Below, piece by piece: positions 31,770 through 41,622 of a DNA stretch of 59,276 nucleotides. The position numbers were made by a program, and so were the translations under genes. Positions within the stretch are counted from its first letter, which is position 1; each line of letters begins with the position of its first letter. Source of the DNA: a virus; the IMG/VR virus record IMGVR_UViG_3300030118_002680, positions 1 through 59,276 of that record, one strand, 5' to 3'. Under the pieces are notes generated by a model. It was not told the origin of the DNA. It saw only the letters and a program-made list of their open reading frames with translations, and made no database searches.

Positions 31770-32606
31770 TTAAGGAAAACTTTTCATTACATCCGATTCT
31801 ACAACAAATAACTCCGATGGGGTTGTAACATCTAATGTTAGTTCAAATATGCAATAATGACCTAAAACTCCGTGTGATTCAGCTATTGGATTCTTAATAA
31901 AGAACCAATAATCGTTACTTACAGGTAAAACTGTAGGTTGTGGTGAAGGAAATGGTGGGTTAGCTGTAGAGTTTATTGTGATTGTAAATACATTTCCAAC
32001 CCTAGTTATACTAGTTAATACACCTGCAAACTGAGGGGTACTGTAGCTTGGTCCTACTGCAAAATACATGAAGTCTCCAACGCTAATGATACTTCCTACA
32101 TTGATTCCTGCAGGAAAAGTTATAATTATATTGGCAGGGTCAGTAGTATCAAACGAATCACCTACACCAATACCATTTACACTTCTCAACTCCCATTGAC
32201 TTTGGTCTGTGTTAGGTCCTGTTGGTCCATCGTTTCTTACAAAAGCAAACCATGCTCCTTCTTTTTGCTCAAAGTATGCAGCTTCTATTTCACCATCAAA
32301 CTGAATGTCTGTTTCTAAAGTAGCTGACCATGCGTCATCACCTTCTAAGTTTAATGTTTTAAATATTTTATTTTCTAACGGTTGCTCGTTAAATACACTT
32401 GTAATTCTTGATGGGTATTGTTGACCATAATAATTGTTTCTTATCTCATTTGTATTATGTCTCCACAAGTTTCCATTTTTAAATGTATATAAATATTGAT
32501 TCATCCCTTTAATAAATTCAGGACAATAGGTATAGAACGAAGGGAAACCTTGTGAGTCTTCGCTATAAGTAATAGTACATTTATTTTCTTCGGTTATTGG
32601 TATCAT
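31770..32606 (-). CDS. Virion structural protein (278 aa)
   Basis: A beta-rich protein (TYSEDSQGFPSFYTYCPEFI) with a repeated strand-turn pattern and a Gly/Pro-rich middle. It overlaps no other gene and lies between the 309-aa protein and the cupin-like gene. It is likely a tail or baseplate component by position; no family recognised. Confidence 0.6.
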   Translation of the reverse strand: MIPITEENKCTITYSEDSQGFPSFYTYCPEFIKGMNQYLYTFKNGNLWRHNTNEIRNNYYGQQYPSRITSVFNEQPLENKIFKTLNLEGDDAWSATLETDIQFDGEIEAAYFEQKEGAWFAFVRNDGPTGPNTDQSQWELRSVNGIGVGDSFDTTDPANIIITFPAGINVGSIISVGDFMYFAVGPSYSTPQFAGVLTSITRVGNVFTITINSTANPPFPSPQPTVLPVSNDYWFFIKNPIAESHGVLGHYCIFELTLDVTTPSELFVVESDVMKSFP

Positions 32607-32607
32607 A

Positions 32608-33537
32608 TTATGGACAATTTACTAAGTTAGTTATTACTCCGTTTGCATCTACAGTCATTTGCTTTTGACCGGATGGAGGATTTATTGTATAGGAACCGGC
32701 AGGTAATTTTGTTTGACCACTTCCATCAGTAAATACAAACTCAAATACTGCAGGCTCTCCTGCAGTCCCACCTCTATTCGGTGCAGCATAACAAGCACCT
32801 TCGGTAACAGCACAATTTTCTCCTTCAACTCCCATAGGTGTAGCTGTCAAGACTACCGGACAATTAATTTCTAAATCCCATTGTGTTCCACAAAAACCTA
32901 CAACTGATACTAAACATGTATTAGCAATATTAGTTGGTCTTGGTATTACTAATGTACAATATCCCGGTGGACCTGCTGTTAAGTTTACATCAGTACCTGT
33001 TCCGGTAACAACTCCTGAGTTTCCTATCACATCATATTGTGAGGTCACAACATTATACTCATATTCATCTAAATTACTATATCCTCCTGCATTTAATGTA
33101 GCAGCAATTCCGGGTGTACAATCGCTACCTGTGTTTCCAAGCACCACATAATTTCCGGGTGTGGCAGATGCTAGATATCCAAAGTTAGGACTTGTAACCT
33201 CGTTGTAAGTAACGGCATCAAATAAAACTCTGATACCATCAGGTACACTTTGAGGACTAAAGTATATAATCATTGCACCCAATTGTGTGCCTGTATCAAA
33301 TGTAAGGTTGTAAATACCTGTGTTTCCACTTTCTGTTATGGTACTAGCACAGCTTGTATTACAAGAAGGACAAGTCGCAGCATTTAATAATGAACAATTG
33401 AACTGCTGTCTAACAATTGTACCATCAGAATAGAATCCATCTGCTGCACATATTGTTAAATTGATATCATCAAAAACTGCAGTTGCAGTTGCTAATGTAT
33501 CTCCGTCTATAAAATAATTTCCTAAAGTTGCTGCCAT
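32608..33537 (-). CDS. Cys-rich virion structural protein (309 aa)
   Basis: A beta-rich, Cys- and Gly-rich protein (CNTSCASTITESGNTGIYNL), with repeated 'GTAGEPAVFEFVFTDGSGQT'-like segments near the C-terminus. The composition resembles the C-terminal part of the neighbouring 1824-aa protein. It may be a tail-tip or appendage protein; function inferred from position. Confidence 0.6.
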   Translation of the reverse strand: MAATLGNYFIDGDTLATATAVFDDINLTICAADGFYSDGTIVRQQFNCSLLNAATCPSCNTSCASTITESGNTGIYNLTFDTGTQLGAMIIYFSPQSVPDGIRVLFDAVTYNEVTSPNFGYLASATPGNYVVLGNTGSDCTPGIAATLNAGGYSNLDEYEYNVVTSQYDVIGNSGVVTGTGTDVNLTAGPPGYCTLVIPRPTNIANTCLVSVVGFCGTQWDLEINCPVVLTATPMGVEGENCAVTEGACYAAPNRGGTAGEPAVFEFVFTDGSGQTKLPAGSYTINPPSGQKQMTVDANGVITNLVNCP

Positions 33538-33547
33538 ATCTTAATTT

Positions 33548-36500
33548 TTATGATGAACATCCACATGAATAGAATGAAACATTGAATTGCTGTGGTGTAG
33601 GGAATGACTTAACACATCTAACCTGTACACCTGTTGGGAGTACTTCAACCGTTGCTACATTGTCATTACAATCTGTATAGAAGAATGTTCTCGTTTCTGT
33701 AGTTGAAGGATTCTCTATAAAGTATTCATCACATTCACATTCAATTACTGTTGAATTAACTATAGCAGTTTGAGGTAAATTAGATGATTGTATTACATTA
33801 TATGTACAAGCTCCAAACCCTTGTAAAGTTACGATATCTCCTATCTGTACCACTCCATCTTGAGGAATATACTCTAGTGGTTTTGTTCCGGTGCCATCAA
33901 TTTGACATCTTTCTACTTCCCAAGTTAGAGTACATCCACAATCCATCTCTGCTACTACGTTAGTTAAAGTTAAGTCTTTTGCACAAATCAATAAGGTTTC
34001 TCCTGCAAGCAGTTCTCCTGATTGATTTTGACTACTACAATCTACATAGTCATATGTTCCTCCACCTGCACCACCGGTTAGAGTGTAACTACTACAAACG
34101 TCAGTACAGTCTGTGATAGTTGGAAGAATGCTGTTTACTATTTCATTAGAATTATTTTGTGTTTCTGCACCTACTACATATACACACGATGGTTGAGAAA
34201 CAATACTAATAAACGTACCTGCTGTAACTCCTGAGGTAGGTGGTATTACTACTTCTAGTGGTTGACCACTTGCCGGAGTTGCTTCATCGTCTATACATAA
34301 AGTTGCAAATCTATTTGCACTTGGAACAGGAGTACCACTACAATCACAACATGCTTCTATCGCACTAACATTTGAATAACATAAATCTAAATTTGTTATA
34401 TCTCTTAAATCCCAAATTAAATATAAAATACTATCCGATGTGTTAGGCATTGCAAATAATGCTTCATAAGTATTACCTCCACCTAGAATTGGTGTTGCGT
34501 CTTGTGTGCTTGGGTTTGCAAGCAACGCAGCCACAGAGGTCGGACTGTTAGTGTAAACCGTATTAGTTCTTAGGTATCTAAATTTATTAGACAAAGGATT
34601 GAAAACAAAGTCATCTCCATCAGGCACAATTTTGTTACTAATAATTCTGATAGTAGCTCCATTTGCAGGTACTAAGTTTCCACCTTGTTGAGCTTGAGTT
34701 TGAGTAAACTGAGATACAATTAATCCTGTGCCTGTGTCAAACACCACTTGCTCAGATTGTAATGCACTTATAAATACTCCGTCTGTCCATCTATACTCAT
34801 TATGAATTAACTGCCCTGCTTCATTGTCTGAAGTAACAGTTACTTGAACTATATTAATTAGTGGAGCATCCGGACAAGTTACAGTAAACTCAATACTAAC
34901 ATCATCATTAGTAGCAGGAACAGAACTAAATTGTAAAAACAATTCTTCTGCTGATACTGAGGATTTGTTGAAGTTAAATGTAAAGGCTCCGTTTGCATTT
35001 AAGTCTGTATCTATTACGTTTACACCATCATATACTCCTAAAATTGGTATAGGTGTTCCACCATAGTTACTTACTTCTATGGTTACATCTACAGGACCAA
35101 CAGATACACCAAGCTCATATATATATTGTAATGAAGTTTGCCCTGTCCAAACCACAGTTTGTGTAACACCACAATTAATAACCGGAGGTAAAACAGGCTG
35201 AAGTCTGTCGGAACGATTTAAAACATATTCATTCATGTAGGGGTCATATCCTCCAAACTTAAATGTGTTAAAGCTTTCAATAAAGTAATCTCTAAAGAAA
35301 GACCTCATTCCTGTTTCAGATATTACAGCAAGCTGTTCGTTTTGAGCTGACGTACCTTTAAGCTGTAATACAGCTCCACGCTTGGCATCAGTAAAGAACT
35401 TATCTGAACCCCATTGTACATAGCTTTCAGGATTGTTGCTATTCCCATACTCTTCTATTCTAGCAATCTGAGTTCCTAAAACTTCAGGGACAGAAGTAAC
35501 GGCACCACCACCTGCAGAATCAGATAGTAGGTTTTTACCGGTTAACACATAAGAAATCTTATCTTCCTGTAAACACAGCACATCTGTTTCTCTTCCATCT
35601 AAAACTGTAATCGGACCATATGTGTCTTCAAGTGGTTTAAAGTTTAGTAAACCTAAGTTAAATACATTAAGCCTGTTAACATTGTTTTCATCATTATATA
35701 CACCACTATAAGTAATATCAGCAAATCTATGAGCTTGTTTAAATTCTTGCTCTGATGTGCTTGTAACACGGTTACCGAGCTCTAATGGTTTTCCTATAAT
35801 AGAGTCTTGTATTTTTGAGCTTTCAACACCATTACCAAATGTATAACAATTAAAAAATTCAGTATCAATAATCGCAGGTTGCGTAGGCGTTTGGTCTTGT
35901 ACATTTCCTGTATGAATAGCGTTTGATACAGGAGTGTCTGTTATTGTAACATTTGCAGGGTCAGTAGCAGGAGTGGATGCGCTAACTGCTGCTGTACCAC
36001 AATCTCCATAAACCACTTGCGTGGTGCCCGGTGCTACTGTAACACTTTCAGTAACTCCTTGAACCTCATAATCTATTATTAAAGGATTAGGTTCGGCTGC
36101 GTCTACAGTTATTGATATAGAACACTCTTCATTAAAAATAGGATAAGTTTTTGGAGACTCGTACCATAAATCAGGAGTTGCATCTTGAGGGTCAGACTCA
36201 AATATAATTAATGTATTGCTTCTTATAATTGTAATTTCCACATTCAAATTTGACCTACGGTTTCTGTTGCTACCACAACCTTTTGTACCTGTCATACCAA
36301 ACACTTGTTTACCTGATAAGTCAGGGTCGGTTCCATTATAATCTAAAAACCTCATGTTGTTAAATGAAAACTCACAAGGAAGGTCAGAAGTATCATTTGG
36401 GGAACTAAAGTTTCCTATTGTAGGGTCATATGCAAACTCAGAAGGTTGGTCATTTGTATCAGTTCTACATTCAGCTTGACTTGTTAAACCAAAAATATTA

Positions 36501-39022
36501 TCTCCATCAAAAAAGTCTTTTATATTTGCATAGTCTTGAGAAGCTGTAGCTGTAGTTTCCCATATACATTCTCTTAATTCACACCTGTTTCCATTACCAC
36601 CATTTCTTCTGTTGAAGTATTCAATCTTCATAGTTGAACCTTCAGGAATATCGAAGGGGAAAAATGCAAAAGTTGCAGGGTCTGCAGGGTCATAAAGTGT
36701 AGAGTCATAGTCAGGATTTGGAACTGTACAAACACTCATTAAAACTTTAGGACAATCTCCTCTATTACCCCTTCCACTTTGGTCATCGCTTACTACAGGA
36801 TTATCACCTAACTCTGTTGCGATTTGATTAGTTGCCACTAACATATAAGTTCCTGCAGGAACAATAGCCACATTGCCGGCTGCGTCTGTAGGTTTAGGAT
36901 TTATAAAGTCTTCTTCTTTAGCTTCTTTTTCTAATACAGTTACTTCTGTACACCTTAGCTTTGGTCCATTAGTATCTGCTTTTACAAACAAAGTGTCTCC
37001 TGCTTCTACCTTTTGAGAGTTCTCCCCTTCAAGCCTAAACCATGTTGCGCCTAAGGTTGCATCTTTAAAAAATAAATTTGTATATATAACATCATAGTTT
37101 TCTTTATCAGCCTTGATACAAAACTTATAATACTTGGCATAAGCCGGTGGAAGCTGAGTAGGAGGAATCTCTACTCTAATTTTGTTTTGACTAATAGACC
37201 TGTCACACGGAACATACTGCGTGTTGTTGGGACTAACAAGAGCTGTAGAAGCTCTCATGTATTCATCTAAATATATAATACCAACCTCATATCCTCTGTT
37301 ACTTTTTAAGCTAGTGGCATTAGCAACTTTGGTGTAGTCAGCTTCAGCTAAAGAAACCTGAAGATATTCATATGCTACATTTGCAGGATTGGTACTATCA
37401 ATATATTCAGCAGCGTTTATTTGAAGTAGTAAAATGTCAGGTTGACCGGGAGCATTAGTTGCTACAAAAAATGGTTCGTTTATACCGGTAATACCTGTTC
37501 CTGTTTTCTCATAGTTAGTGTCTAAAGTTAGTTGTAACGCACAATTAAACTCATCAGTTAATGAGGTGCCATCACATGCGTCAGCAAAAACAGGTTCTAG
37601 TAACTGTATAGCATCAAGAAAATCTTGGTCGTTAACTAAATCTTGTAGGGTTGGATAATCTTGTGTAAGCAGATATACAAAAGTAAGTCCTATATTACTA
37701 TTAGTTTGTGTAAGCTGCTGACCTGTTGGGTCAAAAGATTGATGCACCAAATCTATATCAATAGCTATACTTGAGCCTGCCACTAAATCAATACCTGCGA
37801 GATTTACTTCTATTACTGTATCAGGAATATTTACTACAGGTCCTCCTGCAATTGTATATCCTCCTGATGAGAGTTCTACTTCTAAAGCTGTAAACTCCAC
37901 TTGCTCACTCAAAAGTTCAGTAGTGTATTCAAGTTTTATTGCAGTCCCATTGTTGTCCACTAAATCATAACCATCAAAATAATTACCATACATCAAACGA
38001 TTACCCATTAATGTTTGAGCTTTTGCTTTTAACGGTACATTGTCATAAAGTCTTAATATTTCTGAATCAGGTAGAATAGTAAAAATTTTACTGTTACTAA
38101 ATGTATATTGTTGTTCGCTGTTATTTGGAATACCGAGGTCTGCCTTATCAAGTTTTTCAATAACTTTTATTGTGCCTGTATTCATATCTTTGAATAACAG
38201 GTCTATTCCTACAACTAACTCTCCTCCTGAGTTGTATGTTATTTCAGCAATGTTTGTAGTGTTTAACATTCCTTGATTTAAAAATGTAGCTGATGAAAAG
38301 TCAAAAGGTCCGGGTATAAAAGAAGGTGGAGAAAAAGGTGAGGTTGCAGAGTACTCATTATCTATATATCTATACCTATATCCAAAGCATACAAATCTAT
38401 CTTCTAAATAATTATTTGTTCCACCTGATTGTGGAGAAATTAAGGGTGCTGTGTAAGGAGGTCTCTTAATTACTAAAAGAGATTCAGCACTAAATTGGTC
38501 AATAAAGTTTCCATCAGGATTTGGATAGTTTCTATTTACATTGAAAAATCTTGGAGGGTTATTGTTATCAGTAAAAAATATTAACTCGTCTACATAGTTA
38601 ACACCTAACACTAAATAGTCAGGGTCAAAATTTAAAGTAGTATTTACTCCTCCTCCGTCATCAATACTTACAACATGATAAGTTAAGGTTTGACTATTCG
38701 TGTTAAATGAAACTATCATATCACACTTTCCTGTATCTCCTTGACCATAAGAAGGGTCGTGAACAAACCAATACATAGTTTCTTCTTCCCCTACTTCAAT
38801 AGCTCCTAAACATATAGCAGCACTTGAAAGATTGATTCCGTTATAATTAAGAGTAGTCAACTGCTCGTTTCCTTTAGAGTTTTCAACTGCACCAATCTCT
38901 GTGGTTTCAGTAGAACCTAAACGAACATTAACAGCATCTATATACTGTCCATTAGGTAAGAGTCTTTCATCAAGACCCTTGTTCATTTTACCTGCTACAA
39001 AATTTCTGCTTGTATTCGCCAT
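33548..39022 (-). CDS. Large tail tube / stabilisation-like protein (1824 aa)
   Basis: The N-terminus NFVAGKMNKGLDERLLPNGQ, followed by YIDAVNVRLGSTETTEIGAV, resembles the start of podovirus tail-nozzle/stabilisation proteins. The following 800 residues are repeated beta-strand blades with Asn/Asp turns, suggesting a propeller. The C-terminal third is Cys-rich with repeated 'tip' modules (for example TVVWTGQTSLQYIYELGVSV). It is far larger than T7 gp12, so extra modules have been added. It follows the two connector-like genes, as expected for the next ring in the tail. Confidence 0.7.
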   Translation of the reverse strand: MANTSRNFVAGKMNKGLDERLLPNGQYIDAVNVRLGSTETTEIGAVENSKGNEQLTTLNYNGINLSSAAICLGAIEVGEEETMYWFVHDPSYGQGDTGKCDMIVSFNTNSQTLTYHVVSIDDGGGVNTTLNFDPDYLVLGVNYVDELIFFTDNNNPPRFFNVNRNYPNPDGNFIDQFSAESLLVIKRPPYTAPLISPQSGGTNNYLEDRFVCFGYRYRYIDNEYSATSPFSPPSFIPGPFDFSSATFLNQGMLNTTNIAEITYNSGGELVVGIDLLFKDMNTGTIKVIEKLDKADLGIPNNSEQQYTFSNSKIFTILPDSEILRLYDNVPLKAKAQTLMGNRLMYGNYFDGYDLVDNNGTAIKLEYTTELLSEQVEFTALEVELSSGGYTIAGGPVVNIPDTVIEVNLAGIDLVAGSSIAIDIDLVHQSFDPTGQQLTQTNSNIGLTFVYLLTQDYPTLQDLVNDQDFLDAIQLLEPVFADACDGTSLTDEFNCALQLTLDTNYEKTGTGITGINEPFFVATNAPGQPDILLLQINAAEYIDSTNPANVAYEYLQVSLAEADYTKVANATSLKSNRGYEVGIIYLDEYMRASTALVSPNNTQYVPCDRSISQNKIRVEIPPTQLPPAYAKYYKFCIKADKENYDVIYTNLFFKDATLGATWFRLEGENSQKVEAGDTLFVKADTNGPKLRCTEVTVLEKEAKEEDFINPKPTDAAGNVAIVPAGTYMLVATNQIATELGDNPVVSDDQSGRGNRGDCPKVLMSVCTVPNPDYDSTLYDPADPATFAFFPFDIPEGSTMKIEYFNRRNGGNGNRCELRECIWETTATASQDYANIKDFFDGDNIFGLTSQAECRTDTNDQPSEFAYDPTIGNFSSPNDTSDLPCEFSFNNMRFLDYNGTDPDLSGKQVFGMTGTKGCGSNRNRRSNLNVEITIIRSNTLIIFESDPQDATPDLWYESPKTYPIFNEECSISITVDAAEPNPLIIDYEVQGVTESVTVAPGTTQVVYGDCGTAAVSASTPATDPANVTITDTPVSNAIHTGNVQDQTPTQPAIIDTEFFNCYTFGNGVESSKIQDSIIGKPLELGNRVTSTSEQEFKQAHRFADITYSGVYNDENNVNRLNVFNLGLLNFKPLEDTYGPITVLDGRETDVLCLQEDKISYVLTGKNLLSDSAGGGAVTSVPEVLGTQIARIEEYGNSNNPESYVQWGSDKFFTDAKRGAVLQLKGTSAQNEQLAVISETGMRSFFRDYFIESFNTFKFGGYDPYMNEYVLNRSDRLQPVLPPVINCGVTQTVVWTGQTSLQYIYELGVSVGPVDVTIEVSNYGGTPIPILGVYDGVNVIDTDLNANGAFTFNFNKSSVSAEELFLQFSSVPATNDDVSIEFTVTCPDAPLINIVQVTVTSDNEAGQLIHNEYRWTDGVFISALQSEQVVFDTGTGLIVSQFTQTQAQQGGNLVPANGATIRIISNKIVPDGDDFVFNPLSNKFRYLRTNTVYTNSPTSVAALLANPSTQDATPILGGGNTYEALFAMPNTSDSILYLIWDLRDITNLDLCYSNVSAIEACCDCSGTPVPSANRFATLCIDDEATPASGQPLEVVIPPTSGVTAGTFISIVSQPSCVYVVGAETQNNSNEIVNSILPTITDCTDVCSSYTLTGGAGGGTYDYVDCSSQNQSGELLAGETLLICAKDLTLTNVVAEMDCGCTLTWEVERCQIDGTGTKPLEYIPQDGVVQIGDIVTLQGFGACTYNVIQSSNLPQTAIVNSTVIECECDEYFIENPSTTETRTFFYTDCNDNVATVEVLPTGVQVRCVKSFPTPQQFNVSFYSCGCSS

Positions 39023-39023
39023 A

Positions 39024-39947
39024 CTACTTTATCCATTTATCTCTACCCCTAAGATTCATTAAGAGTCTACCCGGGTGTATATTGCTTATTCTAATTTTTG
39101 CGTTGCGCAGCAATGAAGCTTTCTTTTTTCTTAATCTATTAACTATATACTCTTGCACACCAACCTTTGAACTTAGAATAGCATATTCGATATATGCATA
39201 AATATAATCTTCAAATAATTTGTTTACTGTCACTAAGGAGTCGTTACCATTTTCCATACCATCCGATACATATTCTAAGATACATTTTTCGTTAGCCATT
39301 CCTGAGCTAAAGTTTATGACCCCACCTTTTCTGTCAATAGAAAAAGTAGGATTGGCATTAGCTGTCTCGGTGTTTAATCCAAACCTAGCACCAATTGCAT
39401 AATCGAAATACCAATATCCATCACAACACCAACCTTCATAGCCATAGAAAATACTATTTTTATTTAAGTAAATACTTTTTAAACCGGATGTGATTCTTTC
39501 AAAATCTAAATCTGAATATTGAGGTTTCAATACATTTCCATCTTGGTCAAACAAAATTCTACAATCATGGTCTTGAAGATATGCATCGCTATAATTTGTT
39601 TGAATGTTTTCCGTTAAAGGATATAGTAAGCCGTTTCTGAATACTTGTATTCTCACCCAATTTACATAGTCAGGTGGCAACACAAATCTTAAGTTGTTAC
39701 ACACATCAAGCTCTAATATTTTTATTTCTTTAAAAGCATCGTAGTTTAGTTCTTGTATTCCTCTTTTGGCATGGAATAAAATTTTATACCTTTCTTCATT
39801 GTTTACTAATGAATGGTTACCTGCATACATTAGTTGAAAGTTTGTAACGATATCCTCTAAGCTAACATATTGATATGACCCCCAATTAGCATTCTCAGGT
39901 GGATTCCCTCCGTTTTCATAATATTGATAAGCTGATATATAAGTCAT
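39024..39947 (-). CDS. Head-tail connector / tail tubular A-like protein (307 aa)
   Basis: Begins MTYISAYQYYENGGNPPENA; LEDIVTNFQLMYAGNHSLVN leads into a helical first third typical of adaptor proteins (TTA/gp4 type). The middle is beta-rich and the end is a basic helical tail (NRLRKKKASLLRNAKIRISN). Its position immediately before the tail-nozzle gene supports a neck role. Confidence 0.6.
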   Translation of the reverse strand: MTYISAYQYYENGGNPPENANWGSYQYVSLEDIVTNFQLMYAGNHSLVNNEERYKILFHAKRGIQELNYDAFKEIKILELDVCNNLRFVLPPDYVNWVRIQVFRNGLLYPLTENIQTNYSDAYLQDHDCRILFDQDGNVLKPQYSDLDFERITSGLKSIYLNKNSIFYGYEGWCCDGYWYFDYAIGARFGLNTETANANPTFSIDRKGGVINFSSGMANEKCILEYVSDGMENGNDSLVTVNKLFEDYIYAYIEYAILSSKVGVQEYIVNRLRKKKASLLRNAKIRISNIHPGRLLMNLRGRDKWIK

Positions 39948-39953
39948 AATCTA

Positions 39954-40709
39954 TTATTTTTCTTCTGTATTTTCTAAAGTTTCTAGTTGTCCACCAAATT
40001 GAACAGCAGTTACCTCTCTAATCGACATGCCTGCAAACTGTAATATTTTGCTAACTAAATTATACTCATCGTCAAGTGGTAACTCAAAGTCTTGAAACGA
40101 TGGGTTTGATTGATTAAACACAGGTTCTCCTCCGGTTAATGTAGTGTATGTCCATTGTGGGTCTCTAGGGTATCTTATATATTGACACCATATACTATTT
40201 TGCACTAATCCTGTTGGACCAAAAACCGTTAACAAATCTCCTTCAGTTGTATATGCAGGATAAGTTTCATTAGGCGCAGTAAGTAAAGAAGACCTTAGTA
40301 AATTAATTTTTTTATGAGTAACCTTTTCCACTTCTACAAAATCAGTAGCAAGAACACCTGTCCCTGCAGCTTGAGATGGAGAAAACAATACTTTATTAAT
40401 AAAATAATAATCCGATGCAGTAGTAGCTACTGATGGCATATTATAGAACTGAGAAGCCACAAAGTTTAACGGAAGAAAAACAGAAAACAAATCTATTACC
40501 TCTTCGTATCCTTTTTTAATATCGGCATAACCTGTACCGGATTGTCTTGCGTTTTCTTTGTTTACCTGATAGTTATATTGATAAAAATAATCCTCAAACA
40601 AATCTAGCTGTGCTTGCTTTGCATAAAGGTTGAAATCTTGTGGCGATATGTATCCGTAATTATTTTTATTAAGTATAGCTAATACCGTGTTTCGGACTGA
40701 GTTTATCAT
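39954..40709 (-). CDS. Neck/connector-like protein (251 aa)
   Basis: N-terminal helices (MINSVRNTVLAILNKNNYGY, ISPQDFNLYAKQAQLDLFED) are followed by beta segments. Similar N-terminal patterns occur in connector or stabilising proteins of podoviruses. It is preceded by a terminator and a candidate promoter, so it may head its own transcript. Confidence 0.55.
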   Translation of the reverse strand: MINSVRNTVLAILNKNNYGYISPQDFNLYAKQAQLDLFEDYFYQYNYQVNKENARQSGTGYADIKKGYEEVIDLFSVFLPLNFVASQFYNMPSVATTASDYYFINKVLFSPSQAAGTGVLATDFVEVEKVTHKKINLLRSSLLTAPNETYPAYTTEGDLLTVFGPTGLVQNSIWCQYIRYPRDPQWTYTTLTGGEPVFNQSNPSFQDFELPLDDEYNLVSKILQFAGMSIREVTAVQFGGQLETLENTEEK

Positions 40710-40725
40710 CTATAAATCTTTTTTA

Positions 40726-40733
40726 CAAAGATA
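40726..40733 (-). promoter_or_regulatory. Candidate late-type -7 element (TATCTTTG)
   Basis: Minus-strand TATCTTTGT, directly after the terminator T-tract and 17 nt upstream of the 251-aa gene. Its placement between a terminator and a gene start makes it one of the better late-promoter candidates, although no -33 TTTG is visible. Confidence 0.45.
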
Positions 40734-40736
40734 AAC

Positions 40737-40767
40737 AAAAAAAAAAGAGGGTTGAAAAAATCAACCC
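40737..40767 (-). terminator. Rho-independent terminator (minus strand)
   Basis: On the minus strand GGGTTGA (40767-40761) pairs with TCAACCC (40755-40749) around a T5 loop. Ten T residues (complement of A at 40737-40746) follow closely after CTC. It lies downstream of the 248-aa gene. Confidence 0.9.
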
Positions 40768-40798
40768 CCTACTAACTAAACCACAATGTGTGCCTACA

Positions 40799-41545
40799 CT
40801 ACGATAATTGTTTTTCTAAATACTCAAGTTTTTCTACACCCTCATCAGTCTTAAAATAAGAAGCTAATACATGCAGAGGTTCTTCACCAAAAGGAATAGT
40901 TACTAATCTCTTTTTGTTTGATGGTAGATTAAAATAAACATCTTTCTTTTTGTTTCTATAAGATAACATTCCTTCTTCAAAAAACTTTTGAATAGTTGAA
41001 TGTAACTTTAATGCAGGGTCATCAATGACTTGTAAAAAGTCTGAAGGATAATTTCTAGCGTAAACTAAAATGTCTCGTTTCAATTCAGAGCTAGACATTT
41101 TTGTTACATCTCCTTTTAATATCACTCTTCCTACTGCTTCCATTTCTTCTACATCCATTTGCTTGGCTGCAATTAAAGCGTCTACTTCAACATTCAAAGA
41201 TTCAACTTCTCTAGCTGCATCTTTGGCTGTATCTACTTCTTCAAACTTTCTTCCATTCAAAGGATGATAAGCTAGAAATCTTTGTAAGGCTTGATTTTGT
41301 TTTGGAACTCTTAGTAATCCTGATTCAAAGATAATAGGCGTTACGATAGCATTGCCATCTTGCTCATCTTTAAAAGGACTTTGTTGATTAGTTGCGTATC
41401 TGATTTCTCTATTTTCTCCTGTTTCTTCATCAAAGTAAAGTAGAGGTCTACGCTTTGAACTTTTGGATGGGAGCATGAAGCTCAAGGGAGCTGCTCCTCT
41501 CGTCAAACGATATATTCGTGACTTAAATTCTTTTTGCTTTTTCAT
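40799..41545 (-). CDS. Hypothetical virion-region protein (248 aa)
   Basis: RPLLYFDEETGENREIRYAT leads into EQDGNAIVTPIIFESGLLRV. A helical middle (EVESLNVEVDALIAAKQMDV) follows, with a C-terminal FGEEPLHVLASYFKTDEG. A protein of this type often follows the capsid gene in uncultured podoviruses. No function assigned; a head-completion role is inferred from position alone. Confidence 0.6.
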   Translation of the reverse strand: MKKQKEFKSRIYRLTRGAAPLSFMLPSKSSKRRPLLYFDEETGENREIRYATNQQSPFKDEQDGNAIVTPIIFESGLLRVPKQNQALQRFLAYHPLNGRKFEEVDTAKDAAREVESLNVEVDALIAAKQMDVEEMEAVGRVILKGDVTKMSSSELKRDILVYARNYPSDFLQVIDDPALKLHSTIQKFFEEGMLSYRNKKKDVYFNLPSNKKRLVTIPFGEEPLHVLASYFKTDEGVEKLEYLEKQLS

Positions 41546-41571
41546 TATATTTAAAATTAAAGTTGATTAAT

Positions 41572-41601
41572 AAAAAAAGATAGGGGAGTCCGAAGACTCC
41601 C
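41572..41601 (-). terminator. Rho-independent terminator after the major capsid gene (UUCG loop)
   Basis: On the minus strand GGGAGTC-TTCG-GACTCCC forms a perfect 7-bp stem with the very stable UUCG tetraloop, followed after CTATC by seven T residues. It lies 22 nt beyond the capsid stop codon and may set capsid mRNA levels above downstream genes. Confidence 0.92.
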
Positions 41602-41622
41602 TTATCAATATATATATAGGTA